From: VRUE01 sp963822295
GTDB lineage: Bacteria; Actinomycetota; Thermoleophilia; Solirubrobacterales; 70-9
Direction: 5' to 3'
DNA: 64,000 nt
Assembly: GCA_963822295.1 (NCBI GenBank)
Contig: CAWGHD010000002.1
Location: 558,001-622,000 of the forward strand
Positions 1 to 8,453 of this stretch are shown here, one piece after another. Position 1 is the stretch's first letter, and every line of letters starts with the position of its first letter. The notes beneath the pieces are model-generated. The model had not been told where the DNA came from. It made no database searches and saw only the letters and a list, made by a program, of their open reading frames with translations. The position numbers and the translations under genes are program-made.

Positions 1-141
1 GTCCCTCTGCGGGCGGCGGTGGGTTCATGCTTTCGGTTGATCCTCCCGGGTTACTGATATGACAGCACGGCCCGTCGGAGCAGGGCCTCTCGACCATGCA
101 ACACGCGCGCCGCCCAAAGATCACGCCGCAGCGGGGCTCCC

Positions 142-579
142 GTGGATAGGGGGCTCGCCGTCCTGCTCACCGCGGGGGCCGGAGGGCTGATCGCGCTGCA
201 GGCGCCGATCAACGCCGGCCTCGGCAAGGCGACCGGCGGCCTCGCCGCCGCGCTCGTCTCCTTCACAGTCGGCACGGTCGCGCTCGCCGCGATCGTCGTC
301 CTCAGCGGCAAGGCGGGCGGCCTGACCTCGACCTTCGACGTCAGCTGGTACTACCTGCTCGGCGGGCTGCTCGGCGCGATCTACGTGGCCAACGCGCTGA
401 TCGCGGTCTCGGCGATCGGCGCCGGAGGGGTCGCGGCGGCGACGATCACCGGCCAGCTGATCGCGTCGGTCGCGATCGACCGGCTCGGGTTATTCGGCCT
501 GGACGAGGTCGCGCTCAGCCCCGACCGCCTGGTCGGGATCGCGCTGCTGCTCGCCGGCACCGTTCTGATCGTTCGCTGA
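142..579 (+). CDS. YdcZ/DUF606-family membrane protein
   Basis: Integral membrane protein of the YdcZ (DUF606) family, distant relatives of the drug/metabolite exporters; substrate unknown. The 145 residues form four or five hydrophobic helices. The N-terminal stretch containing LQAPINAGLGK is typical of the family, and the length matches a complete family member (about 140-150). The GTG start gives the usual N-terminus. The last 90 bases overlap, on the opposite strand, the extended 3' end of the flavoprotein gene that follows. The family call is sound; a transport role is inferred. Confidence 0.8.
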   Translation: MDRGLAVLLTAGAGGLIALQAPINAGLGKATGGLAAALVSFTVGTVALAAIVVLSGKAGGLTSTFDVSWYYLLGGLLGAIYVANALIAVSAIGAGGVAAATITGQLIASVAIDRLGLFGLDEVALSPDRLVGIALLLAGTVLIVR

Positions 580-1695
580 GCGGCGTCCTTCGACGAAGCC
601 GGGCGGGGCGACCCGCAGGTAGGCGTTGAAGGTCAGGTCGATCAGCGGCTGCGACTTGTAGATGCGGAAGAGCGGCTTCAGCAGGCGCGGCGGGATCCAC
701 GGGATCAGCTTCTGGACGAACAGAAGCACCCCGAATCCCCGCCGGTGGGCGTCGCTGAACTCGGCATAGCGGTCGAGCGCCTGCTCGCGGGTCTGCCAGC
801 CCTCGAAGACCGCCCGCAGCTCACGGCCGGCGGCGATGCCGAAGTAGAGCGCGGTCCTGATTCCCTCCGCCGTCAGGCCCAGGCAATGGCCCGCCGAGTC
901 GCCGGCGAAGAAGACTTCTCCGTCGGTCGCGGGGCGCAGCCTGTGGGGGATCCAGTTGCCCTGGTAGTGGTAGCGGGGCTGCTCGCGACCGAGGTCGGCG
1001 GCGAGCCGGTCGGTGCCCTGGCGGACATGGTCGCGGGGCGCGTAGGAGCAGGCGCCGACCCGCACCTCCTCGCCGGCCGGGAAGGACCAGCCGTAGCCGG
1101 CCCGGGCGTAGCGGCGGTCGACCCAGACCTCGAGGTCGCCGCTGGCCCCCTGGGGGTGGACCTCCAGCGCCCTGGTCAGGGGCGCGTCGACCGGCTGGAA
1201 GTGCCCGCCCAGGTCGAGCATCCGGCGCCAGCCGAGCGCGTCGACGACCAGCGGGGCGGAGACCGGGCCGCGGTCGGTCTCGACCGTGATCGTCCCATCC
1301 TCGTCGGCGCTGCGGCCGGCGACCGTGGCGATCTCGAAGTCCGCGTCGCAGTCGCGCCAGAGCAGCTCGCAGAGCTCGTCGTAGTTGAAGGTGGAGAACG
1401 TGTAAGGAAGGTCGAGGACGGTGGTCCCGCCCGGGGTGTGGACGACCAGCTCGCCGAAGCGCTGCAGCTCGACCTCCATCAGGCCGAGCGCCCGCAGCCA
1501 GTCGGTCGGGATCCCGCAGGCCGAGGTCGAGCGCTCGCCGATCTCGTAGCGGTCGAGGACTAGGGCCCTGGCGCCCGACCCGGTCAGCTCGCGGGCGGCG
1601 GTCAGGCCGGCGAAGCTGGCGCCGCAGATCACCACGTCGTAGCGCCCGGAGAGGGGGGCTCGAGGGCCGTCGCCGTTCATCGACCGTGCCGCCAT
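490..1695 (-). CDS. Geranylgeranyl reductase-family FAD-dependent oxidoreductase (copy 1)
   Basis: FAD-dependent oxidoreductase of the geranylgeranyl-reductase/halogenase-like group, which reduces isoprenoid double bonds or acts on aromatic rings; substrate not predictable. The dinucleotide-binding fold lies near residues 20-50 (DVVICGASFAGL, then a VLDR acidic strand end), and a second FAD motif FAGDSAGHCLGLTAEGI appears near residue 265. A TACCCT -10 box at 1705-1710 lies 9 nt before the ATG, suggesting a leaderless mRNA. The last about 30 residues have no counterpart in the paralogue at 1724-2898 and run antisense into the YdcZ gene, so the stop may have been moved by an error. The paralogue is directly upstream in the same orientation. 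Confidence 0.8.
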   Translation of the reverse strand: MAARSMNGDGPRAPLSGRYDVVICGASFAGLTAARELTGSGARALVLDRYEIGERSTSACGIPTDWLRALGLMEVELQRFGELVVHTPGGTTVLDLPYTFSTFNYDELCELLWRDCDADFEIATVAGRSADEDGTITVETDRGPVSAPLVVDALGWRRMLDLGGHFQPVDAPLTRALEVHPQGASGDLEVWVDRRYARAGYGWSFPAGEEVRVGACSYAPRDHVRQGTDRLAADLGREQPRYHYQGNWIPHRLRPATDGEVFFAGDSAGHCLGLTAEGIRTALYFGIAAGRELRAVFEGWQTREQALDRYAEFSDAHRRGFGVLLFVQKLIPWIPPRLLKPLFRIYKSQPLIDLTFNAYLRVAPPGFVEGRRSANDQNGAGEQQRDPDQAVGAERDLVQAE

Positions 1696-1723
1696 TGGTA
1701 CCCGAGGGTACCGATCGAATCCC

Positions 1724-2898
1724 CTAGAGCCGAATGGCCTCAGGAATCTCTGCCGCCGGAATGTCCTTTTCTCGACTCGGCCTGATCGCCGGGGAGTCGG
1801 GCGGCGCGATCCGCAGGTAGTGGCCGAACGACCACTCGACGAAGCGCCTGCCGCTGCAGAGGCGGATGATCAGCCGCTGCAGAGGCGCCGGTATCCGCGG
1901 CAGCAGCCTCTGCGTGCGCAGCAGCCAGCGGAACTTCCACTCGTGCGAGTCGTTGAACTCGGCGTAGCGGGTGGCGGCGCGCTCGCGGCTCTGCCGGCCC
2001 TCGTGGACGTCGCGAAGCTCGCGGCCGAGGACGATCCCGAAGTAGAGGGCGGTCCGGATCCCCTCGGCGGTCAGCGGCAGGCAGTGGCCGGCCGAGTCGC
2101 CGGCGAAGAAGACTCCGCCCTCGGTCGCGGGGCGCAGCTTGTGCGGGATCCAGTTGCCCTGGTACTCGTTGGGCTTCTTGCCGAGGTCCTCGGTGAGCAG
2201 GACCGTGGTGTCCTTGACGTGGAAGCGCGGGTCGAAGGAGCCGATCCCGATCCGCAGCTCGTCCTCGGCCGGGAAGGACCAGCCGTAGCCGGCCGGGACG
2301 TAGCGGCGGTCGATCCAGATCTCGAGGTCGTCCCCGCTGCCGCCGGGGTGGACCTCGAGGCCGCGCGAGAGCGGCGCGTCGGGGGGCTGGAAGCCGTCGC
2401 CGCTCGCCAGGACCCGGCGCCAGCCGAGCGCGTCGACGACCAGCGGCGCGGAGATCGTCCCGCGATCGGTCTCGACGGCCAGATTGGCGCCGCCTCCGTT
2501 CGGGCTCGGGGCGCGGCCGTTCACCTTGGCCGTCTCGAAGGCGGCGTCGCAGTCGCGCCAGAGCAGCTGGCAGAGCTCGCGGTAGTCGAAGGTGGAGAAG
2601 GTCCAGGGCAGGTCGTAGCGGGCGGTCCCGCGCGGGCGTGTGGATGACGAGCTCATCGAAGCGCTGGCGCTCGGCCTCCATCAGGCCGGTCGCGCGCAGC
2701 CAGTCGGTCGGGATCCCGCAGGCCGAGGTCTGCCGCTCGCCGATCTCGTAGCGGTCGACGACCAGGACGTCGGCGCCCGAGCCCGCCAGCTCGCGGGCGA
2801 TCGCGAGGCCGGCGAAGCTCGCCCCGCAGATCAGCACGTCGTGGCTGCCGCTCGAGCGGAGTGCGCTCGTCGCCGCGTTTCGTCGCCCTGATCGGCAT
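1724..2898 (-). CDS. Geranylgeranyl reductase-family flavoprotein (copy 2), frameshifted
   Basis: Tandem paralogue of the 490-1695 gene, sharing VICGASFAGL-type and FAGDSAGHCLPLTAEGI FAD motifs and the QGNWIPH(K/R)LRPAT block. The reading frame breaks near 2636: one extra base separates the N-terminal frame ending in ELVIHTP from the C-terminal frame starting at RGTARYDLPW. A second shift near 2855 is needed to join the ATG at 2898 to the FAD motif. That ATG is favoured because a TACGCT -10 box (2906-2911) lies 7 nt upstream, the same arrangement as copy 1. The homology continues smoothly across both breaks, so I read this as a real gene with sequence errors; a true pseudogene remains possible. 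Confidence 0.7.
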
Positions 2899-2973
2899 CG
2901 ACCGCAGCGTACCGACAGCCGCCGTGCGAGCCGGGGCAGGGCTGGGCGCGAATGTTTGCCATTATGAGCGGCC

Positions 2974-4626
2974 GTGTCCGCGACCGACACACTGACTCCG
3001 CCTGCGCCGACCGGCACGCCGGTCGACGGATCCAACGGCCTGCTGCTCGAGATCGACGGCAAGATCGTCCCCAACTACGCGGCGACGATGGTCTCCTTCG
3101 ACGAGGGCGACGTCGTCAACGGGCAGGTCGTCCGGATCGACAAGGACGAGGTCCTCGTCGACATCGGCTACAAGTCGGAGGGCGTCATCCCCTCCAACGA
3201 GCTTTCGATCCGCAAGTCGGTCGATCCCGGCGACGAGGTCGAGCTCGGCGAGGAGGTCGACGCGCTCGTCCTCACCAAGGAGGACGCCGAGGGCCGCCTC
3301 ATCCTCTCCAAGAAGCGCGCCCGCTTCGAGAAGGCCTGGCGCCGCATCGAGACCGCCGCCGAGTCCGGCGAGCCGGTCGAAGGCAGCGTGATCGAGGTCG
3401 TCAAGGGCGGCCTCATCCTCGACCTCGGGGTGCGCGGCTTCCTGCCCGCCTCGCTGGTCGACATCCGCCGCGTCCACAACCTCGACGAGTTCATGGGCCA
3501 GACGCTCGAGTGCAAAGTCATCGAGCTCAACCGCAGCCGCAACAACGTCGTCCTCTCGCGCCGCGCCGTGCTCGAGGAAGAGCGCAAGGAGGTCCGCGAG
3601 CAGATCCTCGACCGCCTCGAGCCGGGCCAGGTCGTCGAGGGCAAGATCTCCAACATCGTCGACTTCGGCGCCTTCGTCGACCTCGATGGGATCGACGGCC
3701 TGATCCACATCTCCGAGCTCTCCTGGAGCCACGTGAACCACCCGTCCGAGGTGGTCGCGATCGGCGACGACGTGCGGATCAAAGTCCTCGACATCGACCG
3801 CGACCGCCAGCGCATCTCGCTCGGCCTCAAGCAGACCCAGGAGGACCCGTGGCAGCGCGTGGTCAGCACCCACCGCTCCGGCGACGTGCTCGAGGGGTCG
3901 GTGACCAAGGTCGTCGCCTTCGGCGCCTTCGTCGAGATCCTGCCCGGGGTCGAGGGCCTGGTCCACATCTCCGAGCTCGCCGACCATCACGTCGAGAGCC
4001 CCAGCGAGGTGGTCGAGCCCGGCACCACCCTCAACGTCAAGATCCTCGAGATCGACGAGGAGCGCCGCCGGCTCTCGCTCAGCATCAAGCGGGTCGAGGG
4101 TCAGAACATGCCGATGCAGGACCTCGGGGCTCAGATCGCGGAGGCGTCCGGGGAAACAGCTGAGGGCTCAGACCCCACGACCGCGGGTCCTGTCGCGGAG
4201 GACGACTCCTCGTCCTCGCAAGCTGCGGGCGAGGAGCCATCCTCCACGCCACCCGCGGACGAGGCGCCTGAGGCTGAGCTTCCCCAGGACGACTCCGCGG
4301 ATGAGGTCCCCGAGGACGCTGCTGCGGCTGAGCAGGCGCAGGACGAGGCCGTTGAGGCTGAGCCCGAGGCCGCTGATGAGGCTGAGCAGGAGGAGACCGA
4401 GGCCGAGGAGGAGGCTCCTGAGCCCGAGGCTGAGGCCGCTGATGGGACTTCCGGCGACGACGAGACTTCTGATGACGACTCTGCTGAGGAGGAGACTCCC
4501 GCTGAGGAGGAGGCTCCCGCCGAGGACGGTGGCGAGGCCCAGGAGGGCGAATCGGTTGCCGATCGCCCGGATTCTCCCGACGACCTCGACGAGGCCGCCG
4601 GCGAGGACGAGTCCGACGAGTCCTAG
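2974..4626 (+). CDS. rpsA: 30S ribosomal protein S1 with long acidic tail
   Basis: Ribosomal protein S1, which binds mRNA on the 30S subunit to aid initiation. Four S1/OB repeats lie at about residues 44-114, 132-197, 217-286 and 302-373; the third and fourth carry the FGAFV...G(L)(V/I)HISEL signature. Four repeats is the usual actinobacterial layout. Unusually, residues about 390-550 are a low-complexity tail rich in Glu, Asp, Ala and Pro. The GTG at 2974 gives the usual N-terminus; an upstream ATG at 2952 is in another frame. coaE follows 9 nt downstream, as in many actinobacteria. Confidence 0.95.
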   Translation: MSATDTLTPPAPTGTPVDGSNGLLLEIDGKIVPNYAATMVSFDEGDVVNGQVVRIDKDEVLVDIGYKSEGVIPSNELSIRKSVDPGDEVELGEEVDALVLTKEDAEGRLILSKKRARFEKAWRRIETAAESGEPVEGSVIEVVKGGLILDLGVRGFLPASLVDIRRVHNLDEFMGQTLECKVIELNRSRNNVVLSRRAVLEEERKEVREQILDRLEPGQVVEGKISNIVDFGAFVDLDGIDGLIHISELSWSHVNHPSEVVAIGDDVRIKVLDIDRDRQRISLGLKQTQEDPWQRVVSTHRSGDVLEGSVTKVVAFGAFVEILPGVEGLVHISELADHHVESPSEVVEPGTTLNVKILEIDEERRRLSLSIKRVEGQNMPMQDLGAQIAEASGETAEGSDPTTAGPVAEDDSSSSQAAGEEPSSTPPADEAPEAELPQDDSADEVPEDAAAAEQAQDEAVEAEPEAADEAEQEETEAEEEAPEPEAEAADGTSGDDETSDDDSAEEETPAEEEAPAEDGGEAQEGESVADRPDSPDDLDEAAGEDESDES

Positions 4627-4635
4627 CGGGGCGCA

Positions 4636-5217
4636 GTGCCGCCGCTGACGATCGGCCTCACGGGCGGGATCGCTGCGGGCAAGTCAACCGCCCTCGCCGC
4701 GCTCGGTCGGCTCGGCGCGGCGACCATCTCGAGCGACGCGGTCGTCCATGAGCTGCTCGACTCCGAGCCGCTGCTGGGCCGCCTGGTCGAGCGCTGGGGC
4801 GAGGACGTCGCGCCCGGCGGCAGCGTCGACCGGGCCCGCGTCGGCCAGATCGTCTTCGCCGACCCCGAGCAGCTCTCCTGGCTGGAGGCGCAGGTGCACC
4901 CCCTGGTCGGGCAGCGGATCGGCTCCTGGCTGGCGCAGCTGCCGGCCGAGACCGAGATCGCGGTCGTCGAGGTCCCGCTCCTCTTCGAGTCCGAGATGGA
5001 GGGCGTCTTCGACACCAGCGTCGCGATCGTCACCTCCGACGAGGTGCGCCGCGCGCGCGCCGAGGCCCGCGGCCACTCCCTCGTCGGCGAGCGCGACGCG
5101 CGCCAGCTCGACCAGGCCGAGAAGGCGGCCCGGGCCGGCCACGTTGTCGAGAACGACGGCTCGCCGGAGGATCTCGAGCAGGCGCTGTCCGCGCTGGTCG
5201 AGAAGCTGAGGGAATGA
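4636..5217 (+). CDS. coaE: Dephospho-CoA kinase
   Basis: Catalyses the last step of coenzyme A synthesis, phosphorylation of the 3' hydroxyl of dephospho-CoA by ATP in the cytoplasm. The P-loop GLTGGIAAGKST is at residues 7-18, followed by the ISSD strand that binds CoA; the VEVPLLFE motif lies near residue 115. At 193 residues it is normal for the short bacterial form. Start GTG lies 9 nt after the rpsA stop, and the stop codon overlaps the next start (ATGA), so it is probably co-transcribed with rpsA and translationally coupled to the transglycosylase gene. The pantothenate genes panC-panD-panB of the same pathway lie 19 kb away. Confidence 0.95.
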   Translation: MPPLTIGLTGGIAAGKSTALAALGRLGAATISSDAVVHELLDSEPLLGRLVERWGEDVAPGGSVDRARVGQIVFADPEQLSWLEAQVHPLVGQRIGSWLAQLPAETEIAVVEVPLLFESEMEGVFDTSVAIVTSDEVRRARAEARGHSLVGERDARQLDQAEKAARAGHVVENDGSPEDLEQALSALVEKLRE

Positions 5218-5798
5218 AGGCACGGCACCGGCGCAGGCGCCGGGTGGCGGTTGCCTGCGCCGTCGTCGCGGCCGGGCTCGTCGCCGGGATCGCGCTCGGC
5301 GTCGTCGGCAAGGTGGACAAGGCGATCCAGGAGCTGACCCTGCCCCTGCGCCACGAGGACATCATCCGCCAGCAGGCGGGGGAGAAGGAGCTCGACCCGG
5401 CGCTGGTCGCCGCGGTCATCTACGCGGAGTCGCGCTTCCGCGACCAGACCTCGCACGCGGGCGCCAGGGGCCTGATGCAGATCACGCCGGAAACCGCGCT
5501 CGACATCGCCGAGCGCAGCGAAGCGCAGACCTTCGTGCTCAAGGACCTCGGGGATCCCCAGATCAACATCAGCTACGGGACCTACCACCTGCGCGATCTC
5601 TTCGCCCAATACGACGACAACGAGGTAGCCGCGCTCGCCGCCTACAACGCCGGATCGGGCAACGTCGACGAGTGGGGGGGCGCCGACCTTAAGCTCGAGA
5701 ACATCCGCTTCCCGGAGACCCGCGCGTATGTTGAGACCGTGCTCGAGAAGCAAGACGAATACCGCGACCGCTATTCCAGGGAGCTGGGGTACCGGTGA
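5214..5798 (+). CDS. Membrane-anchored lytic transglycosylase (SLT domain)
   Basis: Cell-wall enzyme that cleaves peptidoglycan between MurNAc and GlcNAc. A strongly basic N-terminus (residues 3-11) precedes one membrane helix (about 12-33), placing the catalytic domain outside. The SLT family motifs are all present: YAESRF with the catalytic Glu, GLMQITP, and AAYNAGSGNV. Length 194 fits short single-domain members. It overlaps coaE by 4 nt (ATGA) and the MFS gene by 4 nt (GTGA), so the three genes are probably one transcript. Confidence 0.9.
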   Translation: MKARHRRRRRVAVACAVVAAGLVAGIALGVVGKVDKAIQELTLPLRHEDIIRQQAGEKELDPALVAAVIYAESRFRDQTSHAGARGLMQITPETALDIAERSEAQTFVLKDLGDPQINISYGTYHLRDLFAQYDDNEVAALAAYNAGSGNVDEWGGADLKLENIRFPETRAYVETVLEKQDEYRDRYSRELGYR

Positions 5799-7165
5799 GC
5801 GGCGCCTCCAGGCCGCGGACGGCGGCGCTCGCCCTTGCGGTCGGCCTCGTCCTGGCGGACTCCTCGGTCGTCGTCCTCGCCCTGCCCGAGATCTACCGCG
5901 AGCTCGACACCAGCGTCTCCGCGGTCACCTGGGTGCTGGTCTCCTTCAACCTGGTGATGGCGCTCGCCGCGGTGCCCGCCGCGCACGTCGCCCGCCGCGT
6001 CGGGCCGGGTCGCGCCGCCGCGGTCGGCCTCGCGATCTTCGCCGGCGCCAGCCTCGCCTGCGGTCTCTCCTCCGAGCTCAGCACGCTGATCGCGGCTCGC
6101 TGCGTGCAGGCGCTCGGCGGCGCGGCCGCGGTGACTGCGGTCCTCGAGCTGCTTCCGGCGACGGTCGGCTCGGAGCGCCGGGCGACGGCGATCTGGGCGG
6201 CGGCGGGGGCGACCGGCGCCGCCCTCGGCCCGGCGGTCGGCGGCGTCCTGACCGAGCTCGTCTCCTGGCAGTCGATCTTCCTCCTCCAGGTGCCGGTCGC
6301 GATCGCCGCGGCGGCCCCGATCCTCGCCGTCGCCAGGCACGAGGCGGCGACCGGGATCGTCGAGTCGGAGCTGCGCAGGACCGGCCGCCCCCACATCCTC
6401 GCCAACCTGGCGCTGGCGCTGGTCTCGGCGGCGATCGCGGCCGCCCTCTTCCTCCTCGTCCTGCTCCTGATCGAGGGCTGGCGCCTGTCGCCGATCACCG
6501 CCGCGGCCGTGGTCTCGGTGATGCCGGTCTTCGCCCTGCTCGGCAGCCGCATCGGCGCCCCGGTGGAGAGCACCCGGACCCGCGCCGCGGCGGGCGCGAT
6601 CCTGATCGCCGGCGGGCTCGGCGCCCTCGCCCTACTGCCGAAGGCGGAGATCGCGCTGACGATCCCGCCGCAGATCCTGGTCGGGGTCGGGCTCTCGCTG
6701 GTGCTCTCGGCGCTGACCGAGACCGCGCTCGCCGGGCGCGCCCCTCAGGCACTGCACGGGGGCTGGACGATCTCGGCGCGCCACGCCGGCGTCGTCATCG
6801 GCCTGCTCGCCCTGACCCCGATCTTCACGGCCGACATCGCGCAGCAGCGCGAGGACGCGATCGACGCCGGCACCGCCGTCGTCCTCGACTCCGACGCGAG
6901 CCCGCTGCTGAAGCTGCAGCTCGCGCAGCGAATCGACGAGCGGCTCGCCGAAGAGAAGGACAAAGTGCCTACGCTCGGCCCCGTCTTCGACCCGCTGCCC
7001 GAGGACTCCACCGACCGCGATGCGGTGATCGCGCTGCGCGAAGACCTCCAGGACCAGCTCGACCGCGGCGCCACTCACGCCTTCAGCCCCTCGTTCGCGC
7101 TCGGGGCGCTGATGGCGCTGCTCGCCCTGGTCCCGATCGGCCTGGCGCGGAGGGTGGACCTGTGA
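5795..7165 (+). CDS. MFS transporter (DHA2-like exporter)
   Basis: Major facilitator superfamily membrane protein, probably a proton-driven exporter; substrate unknown. 456 residues with about 12 or more hydrophobic helices, an early ADSSVVVLALPEIYREL segment and the AVTWVLVSFNLVMA helix 2 typical of the DHA2 drug-efflux group. A hydrophilic stretch of about 80 residues (roughly 345-430) before the last helix is unusual for the family. Start GTG overlaps the preceding stop. The next gene begins 16 nt downstream. Confidence 0.8.
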   Translation: MSGASRPRTAALALAVGLVLADSSVVVLALPEIYRELDTSVSAVTWVLVSFNLVMALAAVPAAHVARRVGPGRAAAVGLAIFAGASLACGLSSELSTLIAARCVQALGGAAAVTAVLELLPATVGSERRATAIWAAAGATGAALGPAVGGVLTELVSWQSIFLLQVPVAIAAAAPILAVARHEAATGIVESELRRTGRPHILANLALALVSAAIAAALFLLVLLLIEGWRLSPITAAAVVSVMPVFALLGSRIGAPVESTRTRAAAGAILIAGGLGALALLPKAEIALTIPPQILVGVGLSLVLSALTETALAGRAPQALHGGWTISARHAGVVIGLLALTPIFTADIAQQREDAIDAGTAVVLDSDASPLLKLQLAQRIDERLAEEKDKVPTLGPVFDPLPEDSTDRDAVIALREDLQDQLDRGATHAFSPSFALGALMALLALVPIGLARRVDL

Positions 7166-7181
7166 GCGACGGGAGGACGGG

Positions 7182-7709
7182 ATGAGCGAGGGACGCGACC
7201 GCGGCACGCTGCTGATCCTCGGCGCGATCGCCGCCTCGCTCGTGCTCGTCCTCTCCTACCTCGCGGCGGGCGGCTCCGACTACGCGCCGGCCAAGACCCA
7301 GGACCCCTGCGAGCCGCGCGAATGGCGCGACCCCGAAGGCCTGCAGGAGATCGCGCAGCAGTTCTCGCTCTCGGCGCTCGACGGCGCCGCCTGCAAGCTC
7401 GGCGTCTCCCGCGAGACCCTGGCCCAGGCCCTCGCCACCGAAGAGGCACGCCAGGAGTTCGTCGAGAGCCAGGGCATCAGCGACGAAGAGCTGGCGGTGG
7501 CGGTTCGCGCCGGCCTGCTGCGGGCGGTGGACGACGCCGAAGAAGCGGGGGCGCTGAGCCCCCTGCTCGGCGTGCCCCTGCGCCAGGCCCTGCGCTCGGT
7601 CCCGCTCGACCAGGCGATCGAATTGATCAACGACGCGAGCTCGCTGCTCGGCAACGTGCGCTCGTTCCTCGGCCCGGCGGAAGGCCTGCTGGAACAATTC
7701 CTACCCTGA
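7182..7709 (+). CDS. Exported or membrane-anchored protein of unknown function
   Basis: I do not recognise a family. 175 residues: a short charged N-terminus, one hydrophobic segment (about 10-28), then a mainly alpha-helical domain rich in Glu, Ala and Leu ending in PAEGLLEQFLP. It has two cysteines (near residues 44 and 68). The single N-terminal helix suggests an envelope protein with its domain outside. It is last in the run coaE-transglycosylase-MFS and starts 16 nt after the MFS stop, so a link to the MFS protein is possible. Confidence 0.6.
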   Translation: MSEGRDRGTLLILGAIAASLVLVLSYLAAGGSDYAPAKTQDPCEPREWRDPEGLQEIAQQFSLSALDGAACKLGVSRETLAQALATEEARQEFVESQGISDEELAVAVRAGLLRAVDDAEEAGALSPLLGVPLRQALRSVPLDQAIELINDASSLLGNVRSFLGPAEGLLEQFLP

Positions 7710-7720
7710 GCGGGGGGGGG

Positions 7721-7969
7721 CTATTTCCTGTAGATGAAGCGCTGCGCCTTCGGGTTCCAGCGGATCCCGTCGCAGAGAGCCTCCGGGGTGGTGTCGAGGG
7801 CGCCGGCGAGCTTCACGATCGTGCCCAGGCGCGGCTCGCGCCCGCCCCGCTCGAGCAGCGAGATCTCGGTCCGGTGCAGCTCGCAGCGGAAACCGAGCTC
7901 CTCCTGGGAGATCTTCTTGGCCTGGCGCGCCTTGCGCAGGTTGACGGAGAAGCGGTCGCGGGGATCCAT
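7721..7969 (-). CDS. XRE-family transcriptional regulator (Cro/CI HTH)
   Basis: Small DNA-binding regulator, 82 residues, almost entirely one XRE helix-turn-helix domain: NLRKARQAKKISQEELGFRCELHRTEISLLERG followed by P-x-L-x-T-I-x-KLAGAL. No effector or oligomerisation domain. An imperfect palindrome (7985-8011) lies just upstream and could be its own operator. The target is unknown. The gene is convergent with the preceding exported-protein gene, 11 nt apart. Confidence 0.85.
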   Translation of the reverse strand: MDPRDRFSVNLRKARQAKKISQEELGFRCELHRTEISLLERGGREPRLGTIVKLAGALDTTPEALCDGIRWNPKAQRFIYRK

Positions 7970-7984
7970 GGCGGGAATCTTCGG

Positions 7985-8011
7985 TGTCTGCGGACAGAAG
8001 CTCTACAGACA
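7985..8011. promoter_or_regulatory. Possible operator upstream of the XRE gene
   Basis: TGTCTG (7985-7990) and CAGACA (8006-8011) form a 6-bp inverted repeat with 15 nt between. A tighter TGTC/GACA pair lies inside the left half (7985-7996). It sits 15-41 nt upstream of the XRE start, where autoregulatory operators of such regulators usually lie. The function is inferred from position only. Confidence 0.3.
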
Positions 8012-8059
8012 AAACATTTCATAGATCCGGGCGGGCTGCCGCCGCCGGGCGCGCGGCGG

Positions 8060-8428
8060 TCAGTCGCGCGTGGCTCGCCAGACCCAGAGCATCGCCAGCG
8101 GCTGCAGCGGCAGCCGCGCCCAGAGCGCCAAGCGCGGCACCTTCTCGAGGTCGAGGCCCCTGACCTGCTCCGGGTTGACCGCCATGTGGACGTTGGCGGG
8201 GAAGACCGCGACCAGCAGGCCGAGCAGCCACCAGCGGGCGAAGCGGCGCGTGCGGCGGGGCAGGACCGCGGCGCCGCCGGCCAGCTCGGCGATCCCGCTG
8301 ACGATCACCGCCTCGCGATGGGCCGGGAAAGACGGCGGCATGATCGCTTCGTAGCTGCGAGGGATGACGAAGTGCATGATCCCGGTGAAGGCGAAGAACG
8401 CGGCGAGGGCTCTCTGGGACCAGGTCAT
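8060..8428 (-). CDS. DoxX-like membrane protein
   Basis: Small integral membrane protein of the DoxX/DUF4345-like group; 122 residues with four predicted helices and the characteristic early GIMHFVIPRSYEAIMP and SGIAELAGGAAVL segments. Relatives are linked to quinone or redox functions, but no activity can be assigned here. The ATG at 8428 lies 26 nt from the uvrB start on the other strand, so the two genes share a short divergent promoter region. Confidence 0.75.
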   Translation of the reverse strand: MTWSQRALAAFFAFTGIMHFVIPRSYEAIMPPSFPAHREAVIVSGIAELAGGAAVLPRRTRRFARWWLLGLLVAVFPANVHMAVNPEQVRGLDLEKVPRLALWARLPLQPLAMLWVWRATRD

Positions 8429-8453
8429 GGCCCAACGCTATCTTCAACAGGCC

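Noticed and set aside
1..141. Possible end of a gene before the YdcZ gene
   Set aside because: No frame with recognisable sequence; only short shadow frames on the minus strand.
4140..4626. Repetitive end of rpsA as a possible tandem-repeat element
   Set aside because: It is in frame, codes for an acidic tail, and shows no exact repeat unit longer than a few codons.
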